Origin: Malurus cyaneus samueli
Lineage: Eukaryota > Chordata > Aves > Passeriformes > Maluridae
Length of the DNA: 64,000 nucleotides
Direction: 5' to 3'
NCBI GenBank assembly: GCA_009741485.1
Contig: CM019216.1
Span: 49,147,248 to 49,211,247 of the forward strand
Below the pieces are notes generated by a model that saw only the letters and a list, made by a program, of their open reading frames with translations, did not search any database and was not told the origin of the DNA. Of this stretch, positions 1 to 15,000 are shown in pieces. The position numbers and the translations under genes are program-made. Numbering within the stretch: the first letter of the stretch is position 1; the number at the start of each line of letters is the position of its first letter.

Positions 1-3000
1 AGAAATTTCCGTGTTTTCATCTGCAGTTGAAATTCCTGTTGATAGTGTCTATACAGTGTTTCAGAGTATTAACAATGTCCATATATAAAATAAAGTGAAA
101 CCAGAAAGTCTTACTAGTACACTCATCTGTACTTATGGAACCTCAGCCTGGGGAAAGGGGGGGTAGGGTGAGCAGTATCTCTTGGATAAAACTGGCAGCA
201 CAACTTTTTTTGTAGTCACTACTGTGGAGTAGAACAAATTCTGCAGGTAGCACAAAAATACGAGGCAATGTAGCAAGGACAGGGGAGAAAAAGGTGGCCT
301 GTCACCTTTAAAAGGAGGATGTGAACAAAATTGAACTAGTAACAGCAACCACATTTTCTTGTATAAAGGGAATAAAGCACTAGGATAAATAATCCTAGAA
401 TGAGCCCAATGGGATTCAATCAATTTAACTCTTGATATTCATATAGAAAGAAACCAGAGATGAGACAAATTAATGCAGAGAAGGAACAGAGTGCTGTCTG
501 GTTGCAGATAAGCAAAAAGCCGAAAAACAGGCTCTCACTACTGTTTAATCTATGCATGAAGTAGTCTCTACTCATTTACAGTCTACTCCAGTACACCTGT
601 GTCTAAACGGGTTATTAAAGTTCCACAGATGCTCATACAGACATTATCCAATGGGATCCAGCACAGCTACCAATACCTTGCACTAGTGAAACAGGTGTTT
701 TCCCAGAGCAAGATATTAAGGAATTGCTTTTGTGATTTAGAATTTTTGTGACTGAAAAACAGGAGGGCAGTTCCCCTTCATACTTAATGCTATAGCACAA
801 AATACCTGGTTTTACAAATGGTGCTATCCTTACTATATCATTCATGTACTGTTTAAATATATAGCAGTTCATAAAGCAAGCTGCCATGAAAAAGGAAAAT
901 GTGGATAATATTTCTTATGAAAATCAGCATAATCAGCTCAGGGCTGTGTTCTTTTTTTTTATAAGAAATGATGTATTGGTTTAGTCTGCTGTCAAAGTTG
1001 AACAATGGCAGAAACTGAAAAACATCTTACAGCAAAAGCACAATTCCAAATAGCCAAGGAGGTTATTTTTCACAGTGGTGCTTTGTTCATAAAAGAAACC
1101 TCCAGTGAGTAAATGACAATGGAATCTGTCCTATAGCTACTCTAATAATTCTGCTCTCTGGAAACAGGATTTACAGTTCCAAACAGCAGGAGGGGCCTAA
1201 AAATGTCCCTATGTAAACTATGTCCACAATACAGTGATGGATAACAGCATATTCCTGCTAGTTATTGAAAATGTGTCCAAAATAACAAACTCATGGTCAT
1301 CCTCTTATCAACCCTTTCCCTCCACTGTTACTCCTGCACTAGCTGATAAAAAAGCATCTGGCTTTGCAAACCAGAGACCAAATAATGAGCAAGGATGTAT
1401 CAGTCTATTTTTAGAGATTTTTTGAACAATGACTCAAGAGTATAATTCTGTCATGTTTGGTGATGATGTCTCCCATGGCAGATGCTTATATCCTGCTGTC
1501 ATTCTATTCACTAAAAATGTCTGAGATATTACTGCTCTTCTAGTGTGTCCCTTCCACTGAAGAGTGACTTTGACCACTCACAGAGTGTGATGAGTTTCTA
1601 TTTTTTCCAGATTCTAGTTACTTCTTTCTAAAACACTTTTCTACCCACCAGCCCCTGCCTTCTGCTCCGTAGATGTGCCACATGCAGGATAACTAACCCA
1701 GTCCTGCTGAGGACAAGATTGCATGACTTGGCTGTCTCATATACTCGTGTGTGTGACTGGAGTCAGGGATGGAGACTGCATTTTGGATCAAACCCCTCTG
1801 ACAGCTGATAGAGGGGGAATATCTGAAAGGGGGAGGATATTAGATGAGCCAAAATTATAGTTTAAAACACGTTGAAAACCTGTGGGAAATCAGTCACACA
1901 TTTTGGTTTCCTGTAGTCATCTTTGAAATGAACCCAAAGAGTAGAGCCCGACCTTGTGGGCTACAGATTTGGCCCATTTCTACACCTTTGGAATACATTG
2001 TGCTATTTCTATACTATTCTCTTTACTACAGATGCTCAGCTCACTTCCTAATGGGGATTTGTAATAAATGAACAGTCTTCTTGAATGTTAATTAAGTTGT
2101 TTATATTATAGCTAGTGAATAGCAAGGGCTGAGCCACCTGCTACTCTCCATCCTGACAAATCATCTTTGGAGCGTCTTTTGGTGATAGCTTCCTGAATAA
2201 TCTTGAGCAAGAGCACATATTCTACACTTTATGAATCCTTTTACCTTGCTGGCATTATCTGAGCTCCAGTAGTGCATCAAACGAGGTAATTAGCATCCCT
2301 CATCTGTGGTTTCTTTTCACAGCCTGTTTCCTACAACCTTACATTTGCTGTGCCAAGTGCATTACTGAAGTCTAGACATATTGTGCTTGCTGCTTAGAGG
2401 GAAATAAAAAGAATACCAAGTATTCTCATGGCAGTGGAAATCTTGCTTGAGATATCAAATTCTTGTTTTGGTTTGTTTTCCTTTTTTATACGAGGGAGAA
2501 ATGTCAACACAAGACAATTTCTTAAGCACATGCACCCAGAGACTTACATTTTCAAAATTAATCCCAGGGGAAAGAAAAGCATGATAATTAAAAGTAAGCA
2601 TTTGAAAATCAGCTGGGCACCTTAAGCTGAAATTCTGGTGCACCATTAGGGGGTCATCTCAATATAAGATCTTAAGAATGAAGCTTTTAGAATGAATTAG
2701 AAGTTTTATTCAGCCGAGACAGACTTGATCAGGGATAAGTAAGAATTCTTTGCAATTTTCTCATGGGTCCTGCAGAATCCTAGGAGCAATTTCATACATT
2801 AGGAAATGCAGGTCCACTGCACTTTAGTGTCTGTCAGTGGGTGGTTAAAAAGCACAATGTGCACATTGTACCTAGGCTGTAATTAAAGAGGCATCAGCTA
2901 TTTTTCAATATAGAGAGCTTTGTCTTCTGACTACAAGAATAAATAATCCATCACTCAGGAATCCTGAATAGTCATAATTTCAGGCCTATAAATCATACTT

Positions 3001-6000
3001 AGTGTGTTTTGTAGCCAGTTTTACTGAAATGTTACTTCATAAAAAATCACAGTAGCAGCACCATGCATTTTATTATTTATTGCTACAAGGGGGAGCTGCA
3101 GAAGCATCCTCCTCATCATTCAGCCCTCTCCCCCTGTGGAAGAGTAATAACTGGCATGTTTTGAAGAACAGTTGACAGTATCATAAGGAATTTCAATATT
3201 AATTTGAAAAGTGGATATTCTGGGCATGGAATAAGCCAACAGGCAATGCAAATTGTGCAGAGGATTACTTAGAGAGTGTATTGACACCATTGTGTATTGT
3301 CTTAAACAGCTTTTAACTGGATTTTTTAATACAGTGACAAAGATCTGCAGTCAAGGTGTCTTTGCATGATTTTTTTTGTGCAAGCAGTGACAGTGATTTA
3401 CAGTTCTGTATAAAGCTGTTGGCACAAACATGTGTTCCATTGCACAAGCTCTGCTGAAGCTGGTCTGAAGCTCCCACAGTATCTTTCCTCAGCTAAGCAC
3501 AAGGACAAGCCTCTCAGAAGGCTGTGGCCAAAGGCTGAGAAGGTTCCTGTGGGTTTCTGTGAAGCAGCAAGAAGACAATCAAAGGGGAAAATGCATACAC
3601 CACATGAAGGCAGCAGCATACAAATCCAGAGAGTAAGAAGAAAAGGGCCCTTAGGCAGCAGTGGTAATTCACAGTTGAATGTAAACAGTGTCATATCACA
3701 AAGAAAGCAAATAGCATACTGGGACACACATGCAGAAATATAGTCTGTAATATATATGAAACAATTCCTCTGCTCTATGCAGTACTGCCAGACGTCTCAG
3801 CTGAAGTACAATGTCCCCTTAAGGTACCACAGTTCAAGAAAGAAGTGGTGTAACTAGAAATAGTTCAGACAGAAGCACTGAGAATGATCAAAACTAAAAA
3901 AAAAAAAAAAGTTTCAGAAAAATGTTCCCACACCTACCTACCTATGAAGCAGGTAAGAGCCATACAGCACCTCTGTCAAGGATGAGAGGGATATGGCCAC
4001 AAATGGGAATCAGCTGAAGGAAACAGAAATAAATAACTCTTTCTCTTGTACAAATTTTTCCCTTTCTGGATATACTAAACATAATACCTCATCGAGGGCA
4101 TTTAGCAAAAAAAATCCCAAAGCCCAAAACTCCCAGCACTAAAACTAACATATCCCTTCCATCCCATCCGTAGCCAGATTCTAATTTTACCCTTTCTCAG
4201 GATGTGCGTATTCCTATTCCTAGCTCCCTCATTCATTCATTTTGACAAGAATAACACCTTTCCTACTCTTCTCCAAAAAAAACTTACTCTCCTTGTTTCC
4301 CAGGGATACAAAGAAACACTGGAGCCTCCTAATTTGGAAAATAATGCAAAACATAGATGTTATCATTTTTCTTAGGAGAACAAAACTTGTGCTATCATGC
4401 TGGGAAACTGGTAATGAGTTGTCCTAGCGAATTTCCACCTTGATGGCCAGTTTCACCCTAATTTGGGGTGGAAAAAAACAATTAAGTGTGTATAAGGCAG
4501 GCATTCAACAGACAGAACCTGAACTGTCAGTCAGCATGTCCAGATTTCTAGACTTGTCTGCAAAGGTGCTGGGGGTACAAGAAGCAGAGGCAGGGTCACT
4601 GAGGGAAAAGAGTAGGGCTGGGGCCCAAGGACACAAAGCCAAAGGAAAACTGGTTTCTTCATTTTTGCTGCTCATTGACTAACTTGCTTTACTTTCTAAA
4701 CTTAAAATTTTTAATTCATCTTCGTATTTTTGGAGGGAGGAATGGTGCAGAAAACAATTTATTATTTCTTAAATCCTTAGGACACCACTTTTTCCACACA
4801 GAAGATGTACTTCCAGATCAGCAGCAGCTGTTAGCAGACAGGATTGTGGTTTTACATCACTGCTTGGAAAAAAACCCCACTAACATGATGCGTGAGACTA
4901 CCCAGGCAGTCTCTAGAGGACCCACCCCGTTGATGACCAAAGCAGCTGAACTGTACATCCCATGTGTCACACATGCTGCAGCCCTGTCCAGCTCAGGGAA
5001 AGCTTCTCCAGCATGGATTTGAGTGCAGATGGCAGCTGAGAACTGGGGGTTACTCCAGCTAGAGTGGGTGGGAAGGGAGATACAAGCAAGGGAGCACACT
5101 CACATCACTGGTCCATCAGTCCCCCTGGCACCCATCTGAGCATGCAATCCCCCAATGACATTGGGCATAGGAGCCCATGGCTTGTGGCACAGCAGGGACA
5201 CACCAGGAGTCCCTCTTTAGGGAGATGGATGAGATTTTGAGAATGTTGATTCTCATATCGGAAGATACACATATACACATTACACTCAAATCAATAAAAA
5301 TTGTCTGTCTTGGATTTTCTGTAAATCCTAGGTTAGAAATCCAACTCCTTCCTTTCCTGTTACACATCAAGGTATTTTTCCCAATATCGAAATAGTCCTC
5401 CCACTCCAAGGGTATCCTGAAAATAAGGATCTTGTACAAAGATCCCCAGAAGGCAGAGCAAAGAGTTATCTAATGCACTCAGAATTAAAAAGTGAATTCT
5501 TGGACTGAATCTCCAGGTGTGTGCATCAATGTCTATGTCCACCCAAGCAAGGGATTCATTTCATGCATATGCTGTAACCTGGATGTCAAACAAACACATT
5601 CAAAGGGACAGGGACCGACCTCTATGCCACATACCAGGATCCAGGACAGTGACATTTCACTGGACTAGTAGACAGCTGGGCTCACAGATGAGTGTCCCAG
5701 TTTGGAGCTTCAACACCAGAGTAGAGCAGCATTTCTAGTCTGTGAATGTTCCAATTTACACCATGCATGATAAGGCAACAAGGATCACATGGCCAGGAAG
5801 CAAAGGAACATCTACTGAAAGAAAAGCTGGTTTGAGATCTCTTTGACATCGGCCTCAGCACCTGAGTAGCATTGTATCTGCTCACCAGCAAAACACAGGT
5901 GTGCAGGGCAGAAAGTGATGTGGCTGCTGAACTGATCTGAGCCCAAGGACAGGGCTGTTTGAGGAAAGCAGTGCTTGAAGGAGCCCTTTCAAAGACACTA

Positions 6001-9000
6001 CAGGAGGCAGATAAACAAATGTGTAGAGGAAGAATGAAGCTACATGATCTACTAATGGGATAGGAGATTTGGTTACAATAATATGTAAATAAAATATATT
6101 TCACCTGCAACTTCTTGATTTCTTGCTCTGGATCATGTTTTGTCCTCAAAGTCTCCATTGCAAAGAGAAAAACCTAATCACCTGGCTTTTGTTCTGACCC
6201 TACCCATGCAGGGTATTCCAGACTGCGCAGTCAGCTTCAGCCTGAAACCTGGAGATAGAATATGAGTGAGTCATATTAAAATTGTTCTGTATTTTCTGAC
6301 TCACTGCAGTTTTGTATTTCAAAATCTGAAATTGCTTTTGCACTGTCAGCCAGCTTAAACAGCATAGCAAATTCTTTAGCTGCAGTGTTCTCACTCATTT
6401 TCTACAGAAGCCTAGGCGATACTGAAGATCTATCCAGAGATGTTTTACTGACTTTTACTATTTGCCACTGTCTCCAGACGATCTGTATGATGTCTTAATT
6501 TTAAATTCAATAATGCTTTAATAACACATATAAAACATGAGACTTATGAAGATCCCGGCCTTAACATCTGACAGTAATAAGGATGTGAACAAATACTTAC
6601 ATACACACACATCGGTATATTCACAGTTGTAATTTAGAGAGCTTACTTTGTGGCAGAAATCTTGAAATGTCACCTTTATCTTTTTTTACTCTATTTTCCA
6701 TAATTCTATTTAGACAGAATGATCAAGACCAAGACTCCCAGCAATACCAGAAGGAAAGTGAAATGTAACCCTGAAGAAGGGCATGAGCAGTGATCTCAGC
6801 CTATTTTTATTAGCTAAAAAAAAAAGTAATTCTGTAACCACTGTTTACCAGTGAGAGGGCTTCCATATCATTTTCTAGTTTCCAGAAATTAACAGAGCCT
6901 CAGTTGCTTCCCAAGACATTTGAGGTACATCCCAGTAAGACTTTGCCTTTCTTAGCAATGTCCTGCATAGCAGGCAGGTAATGAGAGAAGCATTTCAGTG
7001 ACTCAGACCATAGGGTGATGCCTCCATAACCAACAGAGAGTCAGGCATGAAGCAATCTTCATATGGGAAAAATTTGAACCACTGATTCAGGGGTTGCTAA
7101 TTGGAGATCTGAGACTCAGAGGGGCCTAACACTATCATTTTCTTCATTCTTGTGTTGTGGACTCATAATAATAGGTTAATTATGGTTTTAATTTTGGAAA
7201 TAGAGATCATTGTTCTTCAACACACAGGCCAGACATATAATGATTTCTTTGTTGCAAGTCTGGCAGAACACAATGCTTCTTGTTTATAACAGCAACTGGA
7301 CAATTTATTTGCATGCAGGAGGTAGTTTGTTCCACTGGATACCCTTCAGCCTTTACTTTTCCATTGTTCAGAAATAACACAGCATACTACCATTATAATT
7401 ACACTACAATAAGCCTTCAATTATTGGGTAAACAAATTCAATCAAACAAGAGCATGGCTCATACATAGCTGCAATTACCTGTTAAGTTATGGATACTGAC
7501 AGACAACAATGCTGTCTTTCACTGCATCACGAGAAATTACATACCCTCATTTAAATATGCTCAGCTATCAGTGAGACTCCCATTGTTAAAGAATATTATG
7601 GTAATTATTCTATTATGTCAATACTCCACCTTACTACACACAAAAGCACATCAGAAAGATTAAAATCTTGGTGCCCTTGGATACGTGTTCTCTTTGCTAT
7701 CATCACACAATAGGAATTTCTATGTATACCTCATATATTGAAAAGAACACAAATGTAAGCTAATGGGATCAAATTCTTCAGCATCTGCTGTCAGGACACA
7801 AAAGCCTTTGCAGCCTTGACTAGTGCAACAGCCTCTCTTTTGCTCACAGCTGCCCTTACAAGTTTTGGATTCTACCAACACACGGATGCTTGGGCACAGG
7901 CAAGAGCAATCCGCAGCAAGGAAGAGCTGCTTGAGTAACCTGATGGAGCACAACTCCTTGGCCAAATAAAACTCTCTGTACGATCTCTCTGTTTCAGGGC
8001 TGGGGCCAACGACAAGGTTCAAACTGAGATAACCACGCCCAACTTTCACTGTTTCTGTGGAGGTGTCTGCACAGATAAGGTGTCTAAAATCCTGATTTTG
8101 TCAACAGAAAATTGGTGAATACAGCAGTGGGTGTAATGCAGTTGTCCAAAGGTAGGTGTCCAGGAGCATTTTACATTCCACACAAAGCCTATGCTTACTT
8201 CCAAGCAGAAAGTCAAAAAGGGCACATCTCCTGTAAGGCTTGTGTCATATCTGAAATGATGCATGGTTGTTGCCTGCCTCCTGAATCACTCTGGGCAAAA
8301 TTGAGTTGATCCAGCAGCTCTTCTGACCGTACTCCCCAGGAGCTCAGTGCAGCTTCCTGAACATCTCATGGATTGCCATGGAACTGCCTGGAGTTCAGTT
8401 ACCACTGCAGAGAGTTATGGGCATCCCAAAAGCTCTGTGTTAGATGTACCAGCCCCATGTGGGTGTCTCAGAAACCCTACAAGCATCTCAGGAGGCCCAA
8501 GACACATATACACAGACACCTGAATCCTACTTACATTTCCACAAATTTAAATGGGTGGCATATCTGTAGACAGATAGAGAGGCTGAAGTGTATTTAATAG
8601 TCATTGAGTCTCCCAGCGTGACCTAGCTTTGACCTGTTCCTTGTGTTTTAAAAGTTTATACAAAGACAGTTAGGGGCACTCAGCAAAGAGCATCAGCTCT
8701 TAAGCTGTCATAGCTGGATGGTTTGTCTGCTCCAAACAAAGTTAACCATTTTAAATGAGTTAAAAATACAAGTCCTTTCTTCTTTGCCTTTTTCAGCCTG
8801 CTATCAGCCCAGGCCCCTCTCTAATATGGGTTTTCATTTTTTCCAAAGAGATTCTTGACTGCTACTGCATTTTAGCTGAGTGATCAGCCAAAGACTGTTC
8901 TTTTTTAAGTTCTTGTTCCATAAAGCTGAAGGTTTTCTCCCAGCCTTATTTTAGTTACAAGAGCTTTCTATCCCATTGTTGGAGATAATAATAAAACAAC

Positions 9001-12000
9001 GCCATGGAATCTAGCAATCCTAAAGAAGATTGAGCAGCTCTTCAGCTAATCAAAGAGGAATGATGATAGATACTATGTGCCTCACTGAAGAATGAAGCCT
9101 GATAATATCAGAGACTAAAATTACAAAATGAATAATCATACCACTGCTAACCTTTTCAGCAGAAATATCCAGCTTCTGCACTTACCCAGCAATCCCTAAC
9201 TGTTCACCACATCTGTCCAGATACCCTGAGTCCTGAAAATTCCTCTGCAAAGCTTGCAAAGCTTTCAGCTTCCCCTGCAGAGTTCTGTAATTTATCCCTC
9301 CTGCTGCCATTTTACAGCATACTAGAAACCGAGGTGGGAGTAATGAGGTGTAGCAAGCTAGATGGTGCAAATAATTGCTCCACCAATATAATTAGTTGAT
9401 ATCAAGTCAAAGCTGAACCAAAACTACCAGCAGTAATTTACCTGAACCTACACAGAATATCTGCTGTGCCAGGCCTGAGCATCACAGAAATGTGCCACAA
9501 TGCAAAGCACGATGTACCTTCATCTGTACATGTGAGGATGCACACAACTGCACAATTCGCTAAAAACCCATAGATATCTTTCACACCATGGACATGCAAA
9601 TGGAAGTACAAATTCATTCAGCTTTCCTCAAACCAAGTGCACTATGCCTTTTACAAAATGTGCTGCCTCATCTTTGAAATCTACAGCCTTGCAGAGCTTT
9701 TAATATGAATCAGAATTAAGTTCACTCATTCATGCATTCATACATATCTGGTTAATTTTTCTAGCCTTAGTGCTCACTCTTTAAGCCGTTACATACTGCT
9801 TCAGCTTTCTTTCATTGTCCATTTGTGTTGGAGTCTCGGATGAAATCATACAAATGAATATGTGGATGGTGTAACCCAGTTTCACTTCACTGGAACTCAA
9901 GGAGTTATATGGTCTAACAACAGCAGTGAATCCAGGATTCAATCCAGGATCAGTGGAATAACACAGTTCCAGCATCCTGCTCAAAATGAGTAATGAGGGC
10001 AGCCTTGAGGCCCCAGGTAAATAAATGCCATAAATTCAACCCTCACATAAATCCATGAATTTATACGATTGGCAGATACAACCTACTCATCTTGCTGATC
10101 ACATACTCGTATACTTTAAAGGCTACACATTACTCATTGCTGATGTGAGTAGCTGAAATCCTGCTGAACTCCACGGAATGGCACTGAGCTCTACTGGTTG
10201 TGAGTGTGTCTCTGTAGCATTAGGTAATACACAGCTGAAGTCAGTGGTGCCCAATGTTGACACAAAATGGAGACATGCAAAAGTGAGATTTTTCAGAGCT
10301 TGTTTCAAAGCTGCTGGAAATAGTATAGACATTTCCTTCACCAGAATTAAAAAAAAAAAAAAAAACCACAAAAAAAAACCAACCTAACATCAATTCCTGG
10401 GGAGAGGATAACAGTAAAAGTGATCATCATACAACTGAAAGAAATTTACTGAAATCAGTGAAACTAATTCTAGAGTTAAATGCTACCCAGCAAGAAAAAC
10501 AACCAGAATTGAGCCCAAAGTGACATCCTACTCAAAACCAGGAAGGGTGGCGAACTGAGACTCCTCATCTGCTTCTAACATGAAACCCTCTATCAGCATT
10601 GCTGGAAGCCAAGAAGCAAGAACATCTTACTCCATTGCTTTTTCCTGCAGCTTTCAATGCTCCACATAATTAGAACACTTCTAGTTATGTAGCTCATGTG
10701 AAAACTTCAAATGAAGTAACAAAATGCCTGATCTATTTACCTTAGCCCTTTAACAGAATATACACTCATGAAAATTAATGATGCATTAATACATCAGAAG
10801 CTTTTCAGGATTATAAAACAGACCTTAACCACAAACAAATTCCAAGCTAACATTACAGATGTGCCAAGAGACCCAATTCACACAACAAGAATCCCTGGAA
10901 CAGCACTTTTAAATTCCAGTGAGACTGGTAACACGCACTGGTGCACACAAAGGCTCAGGTGAGTCATCCCCAGGGTAGCCTCACCACAAACTGAGGAAAT
11001 TACTTTCATCTTGAGATCCTATCAACCAAACTAAAAAGAAAAAAAATGCAGCAAAAAAAATCCAAGCAGATATAAACACAAGCATATATAATAGATGCAA
11101 TAATTTATTTTATGCACAATAAATGGTAAGTAAGTGCAATTTGAAAACCCTGGAGACTCCTCTGCTGACACTTAGGAACCTGGAGAGATGTATGGTGTCA
11201 GCAGAATAATACAATTTTGTACTTTCCATTTTCAAAGGACTGTAACTAATGAATCCTCATAAGGTCCCTGTGAAACAGATCAGTATTATAATCTATCTCA
11301 CAGGTAGTTAAAATGACCACTGAGCTGGCAAATTTGGGATCCCAAAAGTCCTGTGATCCTGTGAATTTTCCTTTCCTGCCTTCCATTTTCCTTTGCCTGC
11401 TCTCTTCATTTGGGCCCAGAGAGGGAATATAGTATTGCTCCAGCTAATTTTTGTCATCCTAAGAAATCCACAGAACTGATGGGAACTCAATCAGAACAAC
11501 TAGGACTATTAACATGAGCAGGAAATGGCTGAAGTTAAGGGATTAAGCATACAGAAGAAAAGGGCATTGCACTCCAGGCTGCAGAAAATGCACCCCTTCT
11601 CCTCTGAGATTACAAGTCATTTATCTTCTCTTGGAGCACCTCTTCCTGATAAATGGCGTTAACAGGGCAGCCTGCTCATGCCATTCCTAAACCAGTCTGG
11701 CAGCAAATTAAACCAGGATGTAGACTTGTCACTCCTTTTCGCCCAGAGAAGATCTACAGTGGGGTTAATTGCACTGTCATGTTTTCAAACCATTCCCTTC
11801 TATAGGAGAAGGCATAAAACTTTCCACACACACACTGGGCCAGCCCAAGCAGGTTGCAGGTAGCAGGGAGTTAAAACATACAGATACTCATTTGGGCAGT
11901 CTATCCCAATGGATCTAATGAAACTACTCGCAAAATGCAAGTAGTTTGCACGACACAAGTCGTGTGTAAGTACTGGCCTGGGGGCTATGTGGGTAATCAG

Positions 12001-15000
12001 AATTATTAAATTTTGACTGTATTATTTATTTGGCAAACTATACTGAACGTGCCTCTATCAGCTCATGGATGCTATTTTCCCTTATTGAAGTAGTCAATTA
12101 AACTCTAAGATATAACAGGCAGTACCGCATTACTGACTAATGCTTCAAATTCTCAACCAACTCCTGTCAGCTCAGAATTTCACACCACTAATTTCTCTGT
12201 TATGCTGTCATACTGTCCATACTGTCTCAGAACACTTTATTAAACACATGCAAAAGCAAGTGATAGTATTTCTTCCATCTGCAAAATCACCTTGTGTTAA
12301 CTGTCTCACTCTGTGTGGCTTTTAGAGGTGACAGTCATCAAAATTGTAATTATAATGATTATGTAAGCATTGATTGAAATTAATTTCCTTCCAAGATTTT
12401 ACCATATACCAATAACAACTCCATTGTTTTTTTTTTTCTTCTTGATGGAGAAAAGTCTGGTGAAGCCATAGAAAGAGATACTCTCCTCATTTGCTGCCTT
12501 GGCGCAATGCTGGGGGATTACACATCACATGGTATGGTTCTGCTCCTCACTCCCTTCCTCCCAAGGAACCTGCCACACACTAGGGAGAAGAATAAGGTGA
12601 GTAAAGGCCCAGCAGGGTCAAACAGTGCAGAACAGAGCCCTGTACCCTGAGTTCTCCTTCACAACATTTCCTGCTGCTGTGGAAACTGGTGACACCGTGA
12701 GAAACTGTTATGAAAGCTTCAGATGATACTGCTCATCATAATGGGGCTCTCACCCAGAAAGCAACAGAGTCTAAGTACACAAGAGACCAAGAGAATGCAA
12801 AAAGCACAAACCACCGAACAGCAAAGTAGTTTTGGACACTGCTTTTTTCTAAAAAGCAGTAAAAATTTTGGGGTCCTCTGGAACTGGAGAAATAAGATTT
12901 AACTGTGGAATTGTGTCTATAAATTTTGCTTATAACACCTTTTTTGCACAAGTAAAGCCTAGAGGACAGACTCATCCAGGGAAGTTTTAATTTTGAACTG
13001 ATAATTTTCTAACTACAGTGTCATGGACTACAGCAACTACATTGAAATAACTCGATTCAAGTTGCTGAACTGTTAATCCAAATGAAAGAGCATAAAATTG
13101 GTTCTTTTATAAAATACTAGCAAACATTTTACACTAACATATTTTTAAATTTATATAGAATTGTTGTAGGAGATGCTGTTTTGATTGTGATAATGTAGCA
13201 TTCAAAAATATTACCTGAGAAAATAAAAATATGCCCTCTAGTGTAAAAGTAGGTCCTTGCATGGGAACTACATGGTAGTTCATATTATTATAACTAAAAT
13301 GACAAACCTAAACTGCCACTGGGTCTGTCTCTGTAAGGACTTTTACACCTTCCAAGAACACACCTGCAAGTCTGAGGGTCTGATCCATGATGTTTGAAGA
13401 CTTTGCTAACTTTCAAATAAAGTGTGGGTGTTTTCAAGCATTTTAATAGAGTTCTTTTCAGAAATGTAGTCCTGAGTTTGAGGCCTAAGTACTGCGCAGT
13501 TTCCCAGGAAACACAAGCACTGAAGCACTCAGTACATTTTGTCACTGCCTGCAATAGGACCAGGGGTTTGGTACAACAAGCAGCAGCTTTAGGTGTCAGG
13601 AACAGCTTTGCAGGCATTCCTTCTACAAGCCTGGAGTCTGGTTAGTGCAACAGTGGATCAGAAGAGACAGCAGTACCTACAGTCTATCAAAATATCAAAA
13701 TTTTTTTCAGAGCTCAGCTTCCCCACAGTTACCATATACCATCTAGTGATACAAAAGGAAATTGCAATTTCTCATTCACTATTTCTTAAAATGAAAGATG
13801 AAGATGACAACAACTTATTCTTTTAATTTGCTTTCCTTTCACAAAAACAAAATATAGTATGAATGCACTACCCTCTCCTTGTGATTAATAGTTTTTCCAT
13901 ATATCAAGAATCTTGTGACTCCAGCTAGTTTTCAATATTTCATTTCTGAAGATGTATGATGATGCAAAAATATCAGCTTTAATAAAGTTAACATAAAGCC
14001 TGCCTCATAGCTAAGACTGACATTTTATGTGTAGTTGTAAGCTACTGTTAAGTCCTACACATGTAAAACTTGGGGCAGAATTTAAAAGCAACACAAAATC
14101 TAACCTTGTAATTTTTGCAAACATCATGATTTTGAAGATTCCCAAATATTATTTATGAGGTTAGTTCCTCCCCTGGTTGATGGGGAAGACGTCAAAGAGA
14201 AAGAGATTCTAGTGATGATGAGACTAAGGTACAAGATTTGCTGCTGGGAAAAGAAGGCTTTAATCCTGCAAACTCTCTGCCTGGAAAACAAAAAGATTTA
14301 AACACAGCGCATTGTAATGCAATAACTGTTTTGTGGTGGAATTTTTCTGCTTGTCTGCATCACCATATGGATGACTTCAATCCCACAGCAACATATACTG
14401 TGATATGATTTTGACAGCTGGGATAATGGAAAAAGTCAATGTTTACTTATTGGCAGAAGAAAATGTTACCTTGCCTGCCAAGTGGGGCAATAAAATAAAT
14501 TTGTTTTGTATGCTGAGTGGAATTTTTTAATGCCACTAAATGAAAGCAAAAGAATCAGGATCTCTCCTCGGGAGTTCACAGATAGAATGGGTACAGATAC
14601 AGCAAAAGTAACAGATTGAGAGAACTGAGAAAAAGAACTCTCCCTGAGCTCCTCTTCTCCCACTCCTCCTCCTCAGCATCATTCAGCTTCCTGTTTTTAA
14701 AGCAAAATGGGATTGTTCTCATGACTAACCAGCACAATCCTTCCAAAGCTGTTAAATAACAGCATTTTTGGCAGAAGTTACGATATATCTAGATTATGTA
14801 AGCAAAATACAAATATTACATGAGGCAGGGTAGTTGCATTTCCATACATCAATTTGGCCTTTAACTGACTCTTTGTTCTGAATCTACAAATAGCAACTGG
14901 AAATCAGTTTAGCTACAGGGCAGCAGGACTGTAAATGTAGATTGCTGAAACAGGCATAAACCTCTGCAGTTCCTAGATAGCCAAAATGAAAAAAAACAAC

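Noticed and set aside
3398..3743. Overlapping approximately 100-codon frames on both strands
   Set aside because: Mutual antisense frames over the same bases, no domain, no exon boundaries; consistent with chance in slightly GC-richer DNA.
7720..8049. Cysteine-rich 109-codon minus-strand frame
   Set aside because: The cysteine cluster (CKGSCEQKRGCC) looks suggestive, but there is no signal peptide, no splice partners and no recognisable family.
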